64,000 nucleotides of DNA from Geopsychrobacter electrodiphilus DSM 16401 (GCF_000384395.1 NZ_ARWE01000001.1:1488001-1552000), one strand, 5' to 3'; shown: positions 38,006 through 46,643, counted from the stretch's first letter. Program-made: numbers and translations. The notes: generated from the sequence alone by a model not told the origin.

Positions 38006-38991
38006 AACAATTAGATCGGGCCGGACTTGATCGACTGCTGCGGGAGATCGCCACGGACTATCGACTGCAGGTTCCGCAGCACCTGGCCGACGGCACACGT
38101 CAACTCGCCGGTTTCGGGGATGGCGAGCTCAGTCTTTTTGGCGCTGTCCCGCAACGCAAACCGACGAGCTACTTTTTTCCGCAGATCCAGAGGCTGTTGA
38201 ATATCGATGCCGCTGGCGGCGTCGAATTACCCGAGGCGGCGCTGCGACCGCTGGCCTTGTTCGGTCTGAACCGCGCGGACCTGGCCGGGCTTCATTTTCT
38301 CGATCGCTTCTTCCTGGCCGCACCCGCCGATGACGTCTACCTGCGTCAGCGCAGCGGGGCGTTGCTGATCGGCCTGACCGGCGAGGCGGGAGCGGACCGA
38401 AGTTTTCTGCCCCTGTCTGCGGGCGACTGTGATATCGAAATGGTCGCCATTGAACAGCATTGGCTGGCACTGGGGCATTCCACCCTTGGAGCGAAACTGC
38501 TGCAGGGTTTCCCCGCTGGCGATGAAGAGCAACTGTGTCGGTTACGAAACCGCGGTGTCGAAAGGGACGGAGAGTCGGACCTTTTGCAGCAGGCCAGCCT
38601 TCTGCTCAGGGAAGACAAGGTACCGGATCGGTTCTGGGCCGAGATCGCGGATCGTTGCATCCTCTGCAGCGGCTGCAATCTTGTCTGTCCGACCTGCAGC
38701 TGCTTCTGTGTTCAGGACCGGATCCGCGGTGGTGTCACCGAACGCAGCCGGGTCTGGGATTCCTGCCAGCTTGACGCCTTCATGCGCGAAGCCAGCGGAC
38801 ATAATCCTCTGGGGACCGAAGTCTTGCGGACCCGCCGCCGGATTCACCACAAACTGGTGGTAGATGTTGAGCGTTGGGGCGAGCTCGGTTGTGTCGCCTG
38901 CGGGCGCTGTGATCGCGCCTGCCCGAGCGGCATCGGGATGCTGGCCGTTTTGCAGGAGCTGGTACAGCGTTACGGTGAAGAGCTTGGCTGA
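37999..38991 (+). CDS. Iron-sulfur electron-transfer subunit (HydB/AsrA-like)
   Basis: This 330-residue protein overlaps the formate dehydrogenase gene by seven bases. Its C-terminal half has two ferredoxin-type clusters: CILCSGCNLVCPTCSCFC and CVACGRCDRACPSG. The N-terminal 200 residues match the poorly understood domain of sulfhydrogenase beta and anaerobic sulfite reductase A subunits. It is expected to link the molybdenum subunit with the flavin subunit at 35118. A similar three-part arrangement is known in NAD(P)-linked soluble formate dehydrogenase or hydrogenase complexes. Confidence 0.86.
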   Translation: MLKQLDRAGLDRLLREIATDYRLQVPQHLADGTRQLAGFGDGELSLFGAVPQRKPTSYFFPQIQRLLNIDAAGGVELPEAALRPLALFGLNRADLAGLHFLDRFFLAAPADDVYLRQRSGALLIGLTGEAGADRSFLPLSAGDCDIEMVAIEQHWLALGHSTLGAKLLQGFPAGDEEQLCRLRNRGVERDGESDLLQQASLLLREDKVPDRFWAEIADRCILCSGCNLVCPTCSCFCVQDRIRGGVTERSRVWDSCQLDAFMREASGHNPLGTEVLRTRRRIHHKLVVDVERWGELGCVACGRCDRACPSGIGMLAVLQELVQRYGEELG

Positions 38992-38993
38992 TC

Positions 38994-39575
38994 ATGAGTG
39001 AGCCGAGAGATAAATGGAATCGTCGCTGGCGCGAGCGGAGCGGTGAAGAATTGGTCGCCGATGCCTGGTTGCTTGAGGTGTGTGATTTGTTGTCGGTCGG
39101 GCGTGCCCTTGATCTGGCCTGTGGTCGTGGGCGTAACACCCTGGAGTTGGCCCGTCGTGGGTTTGTTTTGACCGCGGTTGATCTTGCTGAAGAAGCGCTG
39201 GCCCAGCTGGCGGCTACTGCGGCGGCTGAGGGTCTATCGATCGATTGTCAGTGCTGTGATCTGGAATCACGGCCGCCAGTGCTGACGCAGGGCTATGATC
39301 TGGTGCTCTGTTTCTTTTATCTGCACCGGCCGCTGTTCCCCTGGCTGCTGGCGGCGATCAAGCCAGGCGGGCTGGCGGTGCTGCGTACTTTCAGCAGTGC
39401 GGGCGATTTTCCGCCCGGGCAGCTCGATGCGCAGTTTATTCTGCAGCCCGGAGAGCTGCTGAGGATCTTTTCCGGTTGGGAGATCTTGCGTCACGAGGAG
39501 GGGCTAGAACCTTCACGCAAAGGCGGTTCGCTGGCGGGCATCGTGGCCCGCAAACCCTTTCCTTCAGAGCCTTAG
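38994..39575 (+). CDS. Class I SAM-dependent methyltransferase (TehB-like)
   Basis: This 193-residue protein has motif I ALDLACGRGRNTLELARRG, motif II LTAVDLAEEALAQL and an aspartate-rich CDLESRP. It resembles small TehB-type detoxifying methyltransferases. The ATG follows the iron-sulfur subunit stop by two bases, so it is co-transcribed with the formate dehydrogenase module, but no functional link is obvious. Substrate unknown. Confidence 0.85.
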   Translation: MSEPRDKWNRRWRERSGEELVADAWLLEVCDLLSVGRALDLACGRGRNTLELARRGFVLTAVDLAEEALAQLAATAAAEGLSIDCQCCDLESRPPVLTQGYDLVLCFFYLHRPLFPWLLAAIKPGGLAVLRTFSSAGDFPPGQLDAQFILQPGELLRIFSGWEILRHEEGLEPSRKGGSLAGIVARKPFPSEP

Positions 39576-39615
39576 CGCGCAGCCGTTTCAACCCGTATAG
39601 TCGGACGGACACTAG

Positions 39616-40545
39616 CTAAAATCCGTATTTTTGCTTCAGTTTGTAGAGTTCGACCAGTGCGTCGTCGCGTCGCTGCGCCAATGTTTGCTGATCCTGACTC
39701 TCCAGCTCCTTTTTCATCCCCGCTACCAGCATGGTTTTAAGTTCTGCGGTCAGCCTGGGGCTGCCAAGTTCTTTCCATCGAGTTTCCTGGGTCGGGCCGA
39801 GATGGTCGAGGTAGGCTTGATAACCTCCGACGCCACCTCCTAGATGATAGGTCAAATGCGGACCCAGAAGCGCCCAGCGCATGCCGGGGCCATAGGTGAT
39901 GGCCTTATCGATATCTTCAACCGAGGCTATCCCTTCTGCCGCAATGTGCACCGCCTCGCGATAGAGTGCCGAGGTGAGACGATTGGCCAGATGGCCGACC
40001 ACTTCCTGCTGTACACGGATGGTGACACGTTGCATCTGTCGATAAAAGGTCTCAGCCGTTTGCAGGCTCGCTAGGGAAGTCAGTTCGCCTGCGACAAGTT
40101 CCACCATCGGCACCAGATGTGGCGGGTTCATGGGGTGTCCTACGAGAATCCGCTCTGGATATCGCGCTTCGGCTTGAATGTCAGAAGCCAGCAGCGAGGA
40201 GGTGCTGGAGGCAATCACGACCTGCGGAGCGATCACTTGCTCTATCTGTTCGATTAATTGGCGCTTTATCTCAATCCGATCGGGACCGTTCTCCTGAACA
40301 AAGTCGACCTGACTCAGGCGTTCGAAGTCGGCGCTGAAATCGGCGTGGCGTACGGTGTCGCTGGTTGTCAGTCCCAACGCTTGAAGCTTCGGCCAGGCCT
40401 CTAGCACAAAATTGCGCAGCTCTGCTTCGGCCTCTTGCCGCGGGTCAATAACGACAACTGTCATACCCCGGGCCAGAAACAGGCTGGCCCAACTCATGCC
40501 GATCAGACCACCACCGATCACGCCGATTTTTTGCAGTTCTTTCAT
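39616..40545 (-). CDS. 3-hydroxyacyl-CoA dehydrogenase-family oxidoreductase
   Basis: This 309-residue NAD-dependent enzyme has the Rossmann motif IGVIGGGLIGMSWASLF, the 3HCDH segment HPMNPPHLVPMVELV and a C-terminal helical domain (EVVGHLANRLTSALYREA). Length and single-domain form match L-carnitine dehydrogenase or lambda-crystallin-like (gulonate) dehydrogenases rather than fatty-acid oxidation fusion proteins. The ATG at 40545 (MKELQKIGVIG) is preferred over 40563. It lies downstream of a carboxymuconolactone decarboxylase-family gene, probably in one transcript. Confidence 0.88.
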   Translation of the reverse strand: MKELQKIGVIGGGLIGMSWASLFLARGMTVVVIDPRQEAEAELRNFVLEAWPKLQALGLTTSDTVRHADFSADFERLSQVDFVQENGPDRIEIKRQLIEQIEQVIAPQVVIASSTSSLLASDIQAEARYPERILVGHPMNPPHLVPMVELVAGELTSLASLQTAETFYRQMQRVTIRVQQEVVGHLANRLTSALYREAVHIAAEGIASVEDIDKAITYGPGMRWALLGPHLTYHLGGGVGGYQAYLDHLGPTQETRWKELGSPRLTAELKTMLVAGMKKELESQDQQTLAQRRDDALVELYKLKQKYGF

Positions 40546-40590
40546 CTTGTTCTCTTCTCTCATGCGCTGCCCAAACCGGAAGTGTTGGTC

Positions 40591-41178
40591 TCAGCGGGGA
40601 AACTCGACCTTGAATTTATCTTCGCAGACCGATGGCGGCAATTTGTGTTTAACGTGTTCATCCAGTTTTAGGCCCCAGGTATTGAGCATGCCACCGAGGG
40701 TTACATACATGCCCTGAATGGCGATCAGGTCCATCACCTGCTGAACAGTATAGTGTTGGCACAGCTTGTTCAGAGTTTCTGGCGTAATGGCATGGACGGT
40801 CATTAATTCGTCCACCGCTGTGAATAACAGGGCTTCATCCGGTTGCCATTCCATGGCTTGTGCCCCCTGCTTGACGCGTTCAATCTCATCTATGGTCAGG
40901 CCACAGGCTAGCGCGCGTTCGACATGTGAACCCCATTCGTACCAGGATCTCAGCTGCAGGGCGACGCGCAGAATGATCAACTCGCTTCTGCGTCTTCCCA
41001 GGTCACCCCCGCCTACCGCATGGTTGCGGAAGTTCCACCAGGCCTTGAGCAGTTCGGGGTGATGTGCCATCAGGGCGTGAACATTGAGGGGCAGGCCCTG
41101 CATATCCTCGCTGATATGGGCGAGGGAGGCATCCCAGGCAGAGAGGGGAAGGGGTGATATGTGCAAACTCTTTTTCAT
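40591..41178 (-). CDS. Carboxymuconolactone decarboxylase / AhpD-family protein
   Basis: This 195-residue protein has the all-helical CMD fold: LPLNVHALMAHHPELLKAWW, RRSELIILRVALQLRSWYEW, and GSHVERALACGLTIDEI. The CxxC active site of AhpD peroxidase-type proteins is absent (EWGSH occupies its position), so thiol peroxidase activity is unlikely. It is transcribed ahead of the dehydrogenase at 39616. Role unknown; family members act as lactone decarboxylases, hydrolases or stress proteins. Confidence 0.87.
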   Translation of the reverse strand: MKKSLHISPLPLSAWDASLAHISEDMQGLPLNVHALMAHHPELLKAWWNFRNHAVGGGDLGRRRSELIILRVALQLRSWYEWGSHVERALACGLTIDEIERVKQGAQAMEWQPDEALLFTAVDELMTVHAITPETLNKLCQHYTVQQVMDLIAIQGMYVTLGGMLNTWGLKLDEHVKHKLPPSVCEDKFKVEFPR

Positions 41179-41377
41179 CAGGCAATCCTTTTTACGCTGA
41201 AATTATCCAATCTCAATAACAGGCTTTACCGCGGTTGATGGGCTGAATTTACATGAGCATCACCCGGAATGTTTAGAAAATATTTGTGGCCGGTAAAATG
41301 AGTGCCCGGTTTATGTTTTTCGCATATACTCCAACTATGGACCCCCGTTGGTTATTCTGCGAAGGAGAATTCGATTC

Positions 41378-42541
41378 ATGCCCCAAGAACATACAAATGA
41401 ATACTTTAGACTCTTTTTTGAAACAGTCCAGGAGATACTCTCCGCCAGAAATCTACAAGCGACCCTCGATTCCCTGGTGCGGCGAACCGTTACCGCGCTG
41501 AATATCAAGGCGGGGGGCCTGCGACTCATTGACGAAAAAACGAATTTTCTGGAGCAGGTTGCGGCCTTCGGTTTGAGTGAGGCCTACCTGAATAAGGGCG
41601 CTTTAAACGCCGATCAGAGTATCCCTGAAGTTCTGGGCGGGAAACCTGTTTGTATCAAGAACGCCTACACGGACGCACGTATCCAATATCCTGGAGCCAT
41701 GCGTATTGAGGGGATCGATACAATCCTTTCGGTCCCGGTGATCGCAGGGGACAAGGTGATCGGCGTGTTGCGACTCTACAGCGCCGAACCGCGTGATTAC
41801 AGTCATGAAGAGCTTGAGTTCGTCTCTGCCCTGGCCGAAATGGGCGGGTTGGCGATTGCCAATGCGCGCCTCTATCAAGCCGAAGGGAAGAAACTGGCCA
41901 CCCTGTTTGCCGAGATCGGCGTCGAACTGCCGACCAGCAATGAAACGCTTGAAGATGAACGCGAAAGTTGTGCCTTTCTGCCGATCGATCCACTGAAGAG
42001 TCTCGACTATTTTCATACCCTGCATGAGGTCACCCGTGCCATCCTCTCCACCCTCGATTCCAAGCAGGTGATGCAGCTGATCGTCGATAAGGTGATCAGC
42101 CTGATGCAGCTGAAGGCCAGTGCCTTGCGGCTGCGGAATGAAACCACCCATGAGCTTGAGCTGATCGTCTCGACCGGCTTGAGCAAAATGTTCCTGGGCA
42201 AGGGACAGCCGCACACCGACCAGAGTATCAGTGAAACCCTGTCCGGGAAAACGGTGCTGATCGCGGATACCGCCAACGACCCGCGTCTTGAATACCCACT
42301 TGAAACCGTTGCCGAGGGGATCGCCTCAATCCTCTCGGTGCCGATTGTCGCGCATCAGCGGGTCGTCGGTGTGCTGCGACTCTACAGCGCCGAAAAGCGT
42401 GAGTTTAGTCAAGCAGAACTTACCTTCCTCACTGCGCTTGCCGGAATCTCCGGGGTGGCCATCATGAATGCCAGAGTCTATGAGAAGACGCGTAACGATC
42501 TGTCTTTCTGGACCGCCACTCTCGACTATATGCAGGGCTGA
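41378..42541 (+). CDS. Tandem GAF-domain protein without output domain
   Basis: This 387-residue protein consists of two GAF domains (about 15-165 and 210-370). The two repeats are strikingly alike: VIGVLRLYSAEPRDYSHEEL and VVGVLRLYSAEKREFSQAEL, and part of this is identical at DNA level, pointing to internal duplication. No kinase, GGDEF, HTH or other output domain follows, so it may sense a small molecule and act through protein contacts. AAGGAG precedes the ATG at 41378. The DUF364 gene follows after 24 bases and is probably co-transcribed. Confidence 0.88.
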   Translation: MPQEHTNEYFRLFFETVQEILSARNLQATLDSLVRRTVTALNIKAGGLRLIDEKTNFLEQVAAFGLSEAYLNKGALNADQSIPEVLGGKPVCIKNAYTDARIQYPGAMRIEGIDTILSVPVIAGDKVIGVLRLYSAEPRDYSHEELEFVSALAEMGGLAIANARLYQAEGKKLATLFAEIGVELPTSNETLEDERESCAFLPIDPLKSLDYFHTLHEVTRAILSTLDSKQVMQLIVDKVISLMQLKASALRLRNETTHELELIVSTGLSKMFLGKGQPHTDQSISETLSGKTVLIADTANDPRLEYPLETVAEGIASILSVPIVAHQRVVGVLRLYSAEKREFSQAELTFLTALAGISGVAIMNARVYEKTRNDLSFWTATLDYMQG

Positions 42542-42565
42542 CAGCGCCGGCAAGGAAAACAACCG

Positions 42566-43399
42566 ATGAGTATCATGGCGGAAATACGGGATATGGCGCT
42601 GGGGCTGGCCTCAACCTTTCACATTCCGAAAATTGCCGGGATTGTGTTCCCCCCTTTTCATCCTGGCGGCCAGCCGCATGACTGTGAGTTCATGGCCATG
42701 GCCCTTGAGGGCGGTGCGGGAGGGATCAGCTATGTGCTGTTGCCCGACAGCAGCGCAGAGGCCTACCGGTCTTTGCAACCTCACGCGTTTATTGATACCC
42801 AGCCTGAGCAGCACGCCGCAGTGTTTGGCGGGACCGATCCCGTTCAGAACATGCTCGGGCTGGCCGCGATTAACGCTATCTGTCAGCAGGTGATGCGGAC
42901 GACCGGAAGGGTTCCTGAGGTCGCCGCGGATTCTATAGGCCTGATGCGACTTGCCGCTGGCGATCGCGTCGGGATGGTGGGTTTTTTTCCGCCGCTTCTT
43001 AAATATATTCAGAACTGCAATGTTGAGCTGGTGATCATCGAGAAGAATCCGCGCTTGATTGAGCGTTTCCCGCAGCACCATGTAACCCTCGACATTACCG
43101 AGTTGAAAAACTGCAACAAAATCCTGTGTACCAGTACGACACTCCTGAACGATACCCTTGACGAAGTCCTTTTATACTGCAGCGCAGCCGAGCATATTTC
43201 GCTGCTCGGACCGACGGCAGGGTTTTTCCCTGATCCCCTGTTCGCTGGCGGCGTGCACGTGCTGGGTGGTCGATTTGTTAATGACGGCATGCTGCTGCTG
43301 CAACTTCTTGCAGAAGGTAAGCGCTGGGGGGCGGCAACCCAAAAGCTCTGTTTTGAAGCCAGCCATTATGTTGGGATCGGAACAGAGGGCGAAGCATAA
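42566..43399 (+). CDS. DUF364-family protein (putative heavy-metal or cofactor chelating)
   Basis: This 277-residue protein resembles DUF4213/DUF364 proteins. It has a Rossmann-like centre (GDRVGMVGFFPPLLKYI, VELVIIEKNPRL) and a characteristic C-terminal LLGPTAGFFPDPLFAGGV. Related proteins are thought to bind metals or act in molybdenum-related metabolism; function is not established. It follows the GAF-GAF gene and is itself followed immediately by the remnant of a thiamine-diphosphate enzyme gene. The first ATG (42566) and M4 are both possible starts. Confidence 0.8.
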   Translation: MSIMAEIRDMALGLASTFHIPKIAGIVFPPFHPGGQPHDCEFMAMALEGGAGGISYVLLPDSSAEAYRSLQPHAFIDTQPEQHAAVFGGTDPVQNMLGLAAINAICQQVMRTTGRVPEVAADSIGLMRLAAGDRVGMVGFFPPLLKYIQNCNVELVIIEKNPRLIERFPQHHVTLDITELKNCNKILCTSTTLLNDTLDEVLLYCSAAEHISLLGPTAGFFPDPLFAGGVHVLGGRFVNDGMLLLQLLAEGKRWGAATQKLCFEASHYVGIGTEGEA

Positions 43400-43589
43400 A
43401 AAAAAGCGCAGCACAGATGCTGGTCGATTGCCTGGTCAATAACGGTACCGATCGTGTCTATGGAGTTTCCGGTGAAAGCTATCTGGCGGTATTGGATGCA
43501 TTGTACGGGCGTTCGGATATTCACTATCTAACTATTCTGGACCCGCCTTGATTGAACTCAAACTCGATCCTGAGGCCTTGACACCCTAA
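43400..43589 (+). pseudogene. Internally deleted thiamine-diphosphate enzyme (acetolactate synthase-like) remnant
   Basis: The first part reads SAAQMLVDCLVNNGTDRVYG followed by VSGESYLAVLDALYG, the N-terminus of ThDP-dependent decarboxylases and acetolactate synthases. After about 48 codons the frame meets a stop, but a +1 shift gives GPALIELKLDPEALTP and a stop at 43587, the C-terminal end of the same family. The roughly 480 codons expected in between are missing; the junction is near 43530-43545. It follows the DUF364 stop directly, so the intact gene probably belonged to that operon. Confidence 0.8.
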
Positions 43590-43743
43590 TGCCAGTTTCG
43601 CCGAGATCCGAGCCGCCGCGCTATAATTTGATCAAATATCTGGGCGGAGGCGAAGCCGATTCCATGGATTCAGCGCATGACCAATTGGCGGATAGGGACT
43701 TTGGCGCGGGTCGTTTTTTTTGCTTTTGATCGGAGGTGTAACT

Positions 43744-43986
43744 ATGACGCATAGAACAGACCCCGGCCATGATCGCAGGCGGACAATGGTTAAACAACAT
43801 ATGGCTCGTAGGGTTGAAGTCATTGTCATGGTGATTTTGCTGATCATCTCACTGGCACATCTGCTGCGGCTGATAACCGGAACCGAGCTCATGGTTGGCA
43901 AAACAGTGATTCCGCTCTGGGCCAGCGTATTCGGCTGTGTCGGTCCGGCTAGTCTTGCGGGACTCTTTTGGTGGTCGCGTCATTAA
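43744..43986 (+). CDS. Small membrane protein of unknown function
   Basis: This 80-residue protein has a basic N-terminus (HRTDPGHDRRRTMVKQH) and two hydrophobic helices (about 23-45 and 53-75). A strong GGAGGTG site lies before ATG 43744. No family is recognised. It stands alone behind the deleted ThDP enzyme gene. Confidence 0.65.
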   Translation: MTHRTDPGHDRRRTMVKQHMARRVEVIVMVILLIISLAHLLRLITGTELMVGKTVIPLWASVFGCVGPASLAGLFWWSRH

Positions 43987-44073
43987 ATTTAGATCGTGTC
44001 CCTATCTCAGGGTTTGATGCATTCCGCTGTATTGTCAGAAGGACAGGGGTGGCTGAAGGAAGGAAGCAAACGC

Positions 44074-44418
44074 GTGACGAGTTTTGATAGCCTGCGATCT
44101 TATTTGAATAGAAAACCAGGCGCTGTCGAAGAGTTCCCCTTTGATACGGTGACTCTTGTGGTCAAGGTCGGCGGCAAGATGTTCGCCCTCGTTGGTACCG
44201 ATGAAATCCCCCTGCGCCTGAACCTCAAGTGTGATCCCATAAAAGCAGAGATTCTGCGTGAAATTTATCCGACTATTCTGCCCGGCTACCATATGAACAA
44301 ACGCCATTGGAATACGGTTATTCTCGATGGATCCATCCCCGCCACTGAGATCAGGTCGATGATTGATGATTCCTACGCCCTCGTGGTTCGAGGCCTGCCC
44401 AGAGCGAAACGACCTTGA
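44074..44418 (+). CDS. MmcQ/YjbR-family protein
   Basis: This small cytoplasmic protein has the YjbR fold, related to DNA-binding tails of secretion regulators but uncharacterised. Translation from GTG 44074, preceded by AAGGAAGG, gives 114 residues, the family length, starting TSFDSLRSYLNRKPGA. EEFPFDTVTLVVKVGGKMFA and LPGYHMNKRHWNTVILDG are the family signatures. An upstream GTG at 43996 would add 26 unconserved residues. Confidence 0.88.
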   Translation: MTSFDSLRSYLNRKPGAVEEFPFDTVTLVVKVGGKMFALVGTDEIPLRLNLKCDPIKAEILREIYPTILPGYHMNKRHWNTVILDGSIPATEIRSMIDDSYALVVRGLPRAKRP

Positions 44419-44770
44419 GGTTTTGCGGCTCGCTAATTTTGTTGATTACCGCTCTACCTGCCAATTAGGTTCTTATCCTCGCCATCAAATAGGAACTGGT
44501 GTGTTGGGTGGGGAGTTGCAATTTTTGTGTTATGAAAAAAGTACAACGGTGGATCATTAAGCGATTGAATGCCTCAAAAAACAGAGGAAGTGCGTGGTGT
44601 GAAAATTCTGAACAATTGAGTCGCGAGGATAGTCACCGCAAGAAATGAACCGATCTGAAACCATCCAAACCGTAAAAACAAACCCCGCACAGCTTGACCC
44701 GCCTACTACCAGCGCTTACGCTTAAGTTTAAACGTGGAGTTGACGGAAAACCGCAAACAGGGAGCTCAAG
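44419..44770. other. Intergenic region before the rubrerythrin-like gene
   Basis: No gene is recognised. A TTGG...TTGCA sequence at 44504-44520 has GG and GC separated by ten bases, as in sigma-54 promoters, but the -24 element is a poor match (TTGGGTGG). It lies about 250 bases before the next gene and is only a weak candidate. Confidence 0.3.
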
Positions 44771-45286
44771 ATGAATGTATTCGATTATGCGATGAAGATG
44801 GAAGCGGATGGAAAGGCCTATTATCAAAAGCTGGCCAGTCAGACCGATCTGCCGGGGTTGCAGACGATTTTTTCGCGTTTGGCAGAGGACGAACAAATTC
44901 ATTATCAAATTTTTAAGAAGTTAAAAGAAGGGAAGGGCGTACCGGAGGTACCGGAAAGCCTGACATTGAAAAGTGTCAGGAATATCTTTGAAGCGCTGCC
45001 TCTGCCAGAAAAGGCGATTAAAAATATTGCGGGCACTCTCGAGGCCTACCAGCACGCGATGCAAGTTGAGGCTGAAAGCTTCCGTTTTTATGAAAAGGCG
45101 GCCGAAGAAGAAGGTAACCCGCAAATCAAAAAAGTGCTCCTGCAGATTGCCGCTGAAGAGCAAAAGCATTTCAATATCATGGAGAATATTTACCACTTCA
45201 CCAATGCGCCTACCCAGTATCTGGCCGGTGCCGAAGTCAGTGACATTGATGGAGTCCGGCAGTTCGGGCGGGATATTGAAAGTTGA
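44771..45286 (+). CDS. Rubrerythrin-like ferritin-fold diiron protein
   Basis: This 171-residue protein has a four-helix diiron fold. Helix signatures are KMEADGKAYYQKLA, RLAEDEQIHYQIFKKL (E-DEQIH), QVEAESFRFYEKAA and IAAEEQKHFNIMENIY (EEQKH), so all expected carboxylate and histidine ligands can be placed. There is no C-terminal rubredoxin domain, unlike classical rubrerythrin. Such proteins remove hydrogen peroxide or handle iron in anaerobes. It is a single-gene unit with a strong terminator. Confidence 0.9.
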   Translation: MNVFDYAMKMEADGKAYYQKLASQTDLPGLQTIFSRLAEDEQIHYQIFKKLKEGKGVPEVPESLTLKSVRNIFEALPLPEKAIKNIAGTLEAYQHAMQVEAESFRFYEKAAEEEGNPQIKKVLLQIAAEEQKHFNIMENIYHFTNAPTQYLAGAEVSDIDGVRQFGRDIES

Positions 45287-45295
45287 AAAAATAGG

Positions 45296-45328
45296 AAGCC
45301 CCCGTTTGGACCAACCAAACGGGGGCTT
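45296..45328. terminator. Bidirectional terminator between rubrerythrin-like gene and dCMP deaminase
   Basis: A 14-bp perfect stem (AAGCCCCCGTTTGG/CCAAACGGGGGCTT, loop ACCAA) lies between convergent genes ending at 45286 and 45361. Confidence 0.88.
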
Positions 45329-45360
45329 ATTCTTGCTGACTGATTCTGGTTGGCACTATA

Positions 45361-45882
45361 TCAATCGAAGGGTCTGATCTGAACATTGCCGACCCGAAGT
45401 TCTTTGTTGAGGATATCTCGCAGATAATTTTTCTGTTCAACAAATCGGGTTACGACATTCCCTTCACCCAGAATAATCAGTGATTTTTCGAAACCCTTTC
45501 CCCAGTTGCTGTCCGTCAGGTCGGGCTCAAAACAGACAATTTTACTCAAGCCTGATTGTACGATGGCCTTGGCGCAATCGACGCAGGGGTACCAGGGGAC
45601 ATAAATTGTACAGTTTTTGGTAGAGACACCCAGCATGGCAGCATTGTAAATCGCATTTCTTTCGGCATGTGAGGCCCAGAGATATTTTTCACCACTCTCG
45701 GCATCATGCCGTTCTTCAACGTCGTCATTCACCCCGCGTGGAAATCCGTTAAACCCGGTCGAGCGAATTTCATTATCGGGACCGACAATCACAGCGCCAA
45801 CTTTTCTGCCGCGATCCTTGCTCCAGGTTGCAATAAATTGAGCCAGAGCCATCCAACGAATATCCCAGTTTGAACTCGACAA
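45361..45882 (-). CDS. Deoxycytidylate (dCMP) deaminase family protein
   Basis: This zinc enzyme converts dCMP to dUMP, feeding dTTP synthesis. The 173 residues contain the zinc motifs HAERNAIYNAAMLG and PWYPCVDCAKAIVQSG, and SKDRGRKVGAVIVGP near the N-terminus. It is the third gene of a minus-strand cluster behind nrdJa and nrdJb, consistent with a deoxynucleotide supply operon. Competence protein ComEB is homologous, but the context favours dCMP. Confidence 0.9.
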   Translation of the reverse strand: MSSSNWDIRWMALAQFIATWSKDRGRKVGAVIVGPDNEIRSTGFNGFPRGVNDDVEERHDAESGEKYLWASHAERNAIYNAAMLGVSTKNCTIYVPWYPCVDCAKAIVQSGLSKIVCFEPDLTDSNWGKGFEKSLIILGEGNVVTRFVEQKNYLRDILNKELRVGNVQIRPFD

Positions 45883-45956
45883 GGCCTGCTCCTTAATGAA
45901 GGAATCTGTTGTTTCCCTGGTTGTGAATCATCTGAGCCCGAACCAGCATTCCGGGC

Positions 45957-46643
45957 TCATCCGCACTTGGAATCACCGCAGTTCAGGCAGGTCAGACAAC
46001 CGTCCATGACGATGGCCGCTTTGGTGTAGCATCTGTTGCACAGCTTGGCGTCGGCTGGAAAGCTACCGACATCTTCGGTCTGTTTGCGGCCCTTTAGCGT
46101 GTCATATTCCGCCCTCTTGACGTGAAGCATCTCACGGATAGCATCAGGCATCTTCTCTTCTTTGAGCAGGCCGATCATCTTCATATGGCTTTCCAGGGCG
46201 AAACCAATCTCGGCGACGATGGAGGGCATAAAACGCCCACCCGGCTTGAAGTACCCTCCCTGAGGATCGAAAACCGCCTTCATCTCTTCAACCAGAAAGG
46301 TGACGTCGCCGCCTTTGCGGAAGACCGCCGAGATCACCCGGGTCAGGGCTACTACCCATTGAAAATGGGCCATATTCTTTGAATTGATGAAGATCTCGAA
46401 CGGCTGGCGGGCTTCATGTTCGGTCCCATAGTTCAGCACCATATCGTTGATCGTGACATACAGGGCGTGCTCGCTCTGCGGGGTCTTGATCTTGTAGGTC
46501 GCGCCGACCAGCATCTCCGGTCGTTGGACGTTCTCGTGCATGCCTTCGAGCTGAATCTTCTCTTCTTCTGCGGCTTTTTTCCGTTGCTCTTCAAGGTTGA
46601 TGACCTCGTAAGCCACAATTTTTTTGTCGATTTTTGTCGGCAT
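45957..46643 (-). CDS. nrdJb: Class II ribonucleotide reductase, C-terminal part (NrdJb)
   Basis: This 228-residue protein corresponds to the C-terminal portion of B12-dependent ribonucleotide reductase, encoded as a separate gene as in Pseudomonas. It contains the TSCPD-like region (VVALTRVISAVFRKGGDVTF, LVEEMKAVFDP) and ends in a zinc-finger-like cysteine tail (CNRCYTKAAIV, CLTCLNCGDSKCG), which includes redox-active cysteines. The ATG at 46643, with AGGAGAG upstream, is preferred over 46727, which would overlap nrdJa. It starts 13 bases after nrdJa. Confidence 0.88.
   Translation of the reverse strand: MPTKIDKKIVAYEVINLEEQRKKAAEEEKIQLEGMHENVQRPEMLVGATYKIKTPQSEHALYVTINDMVLNYGTEHEARQPFEIFINSKNMAHFQWVVALTRVISAVFRKGGDVTFLVEEMKAVFDPQGGYFKPGGRFMPSIVAEIGFALESHMKMIGLLKEEKMPDAIREMLHVKRAEYDTLKGRKQTEDVGSFPADAKLCNRCYTKAAIVMDGCLTCLNCGDSKCG

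Noticed and set aside
36998-38098. 366-codon minus-strand ORF opposite the formate dehydrogenase gene
   Set aside because: Antisense shadow; the plus strand encodes a full, motif-rich enzyme.
44504-44520. Sigma-54 promoter before the rubrerythrin-like gene
   Set aside because: GG-N10-GC spacing fits but the -24 half is poor and the site is about 250 bases from the gene; kept only as a remark.
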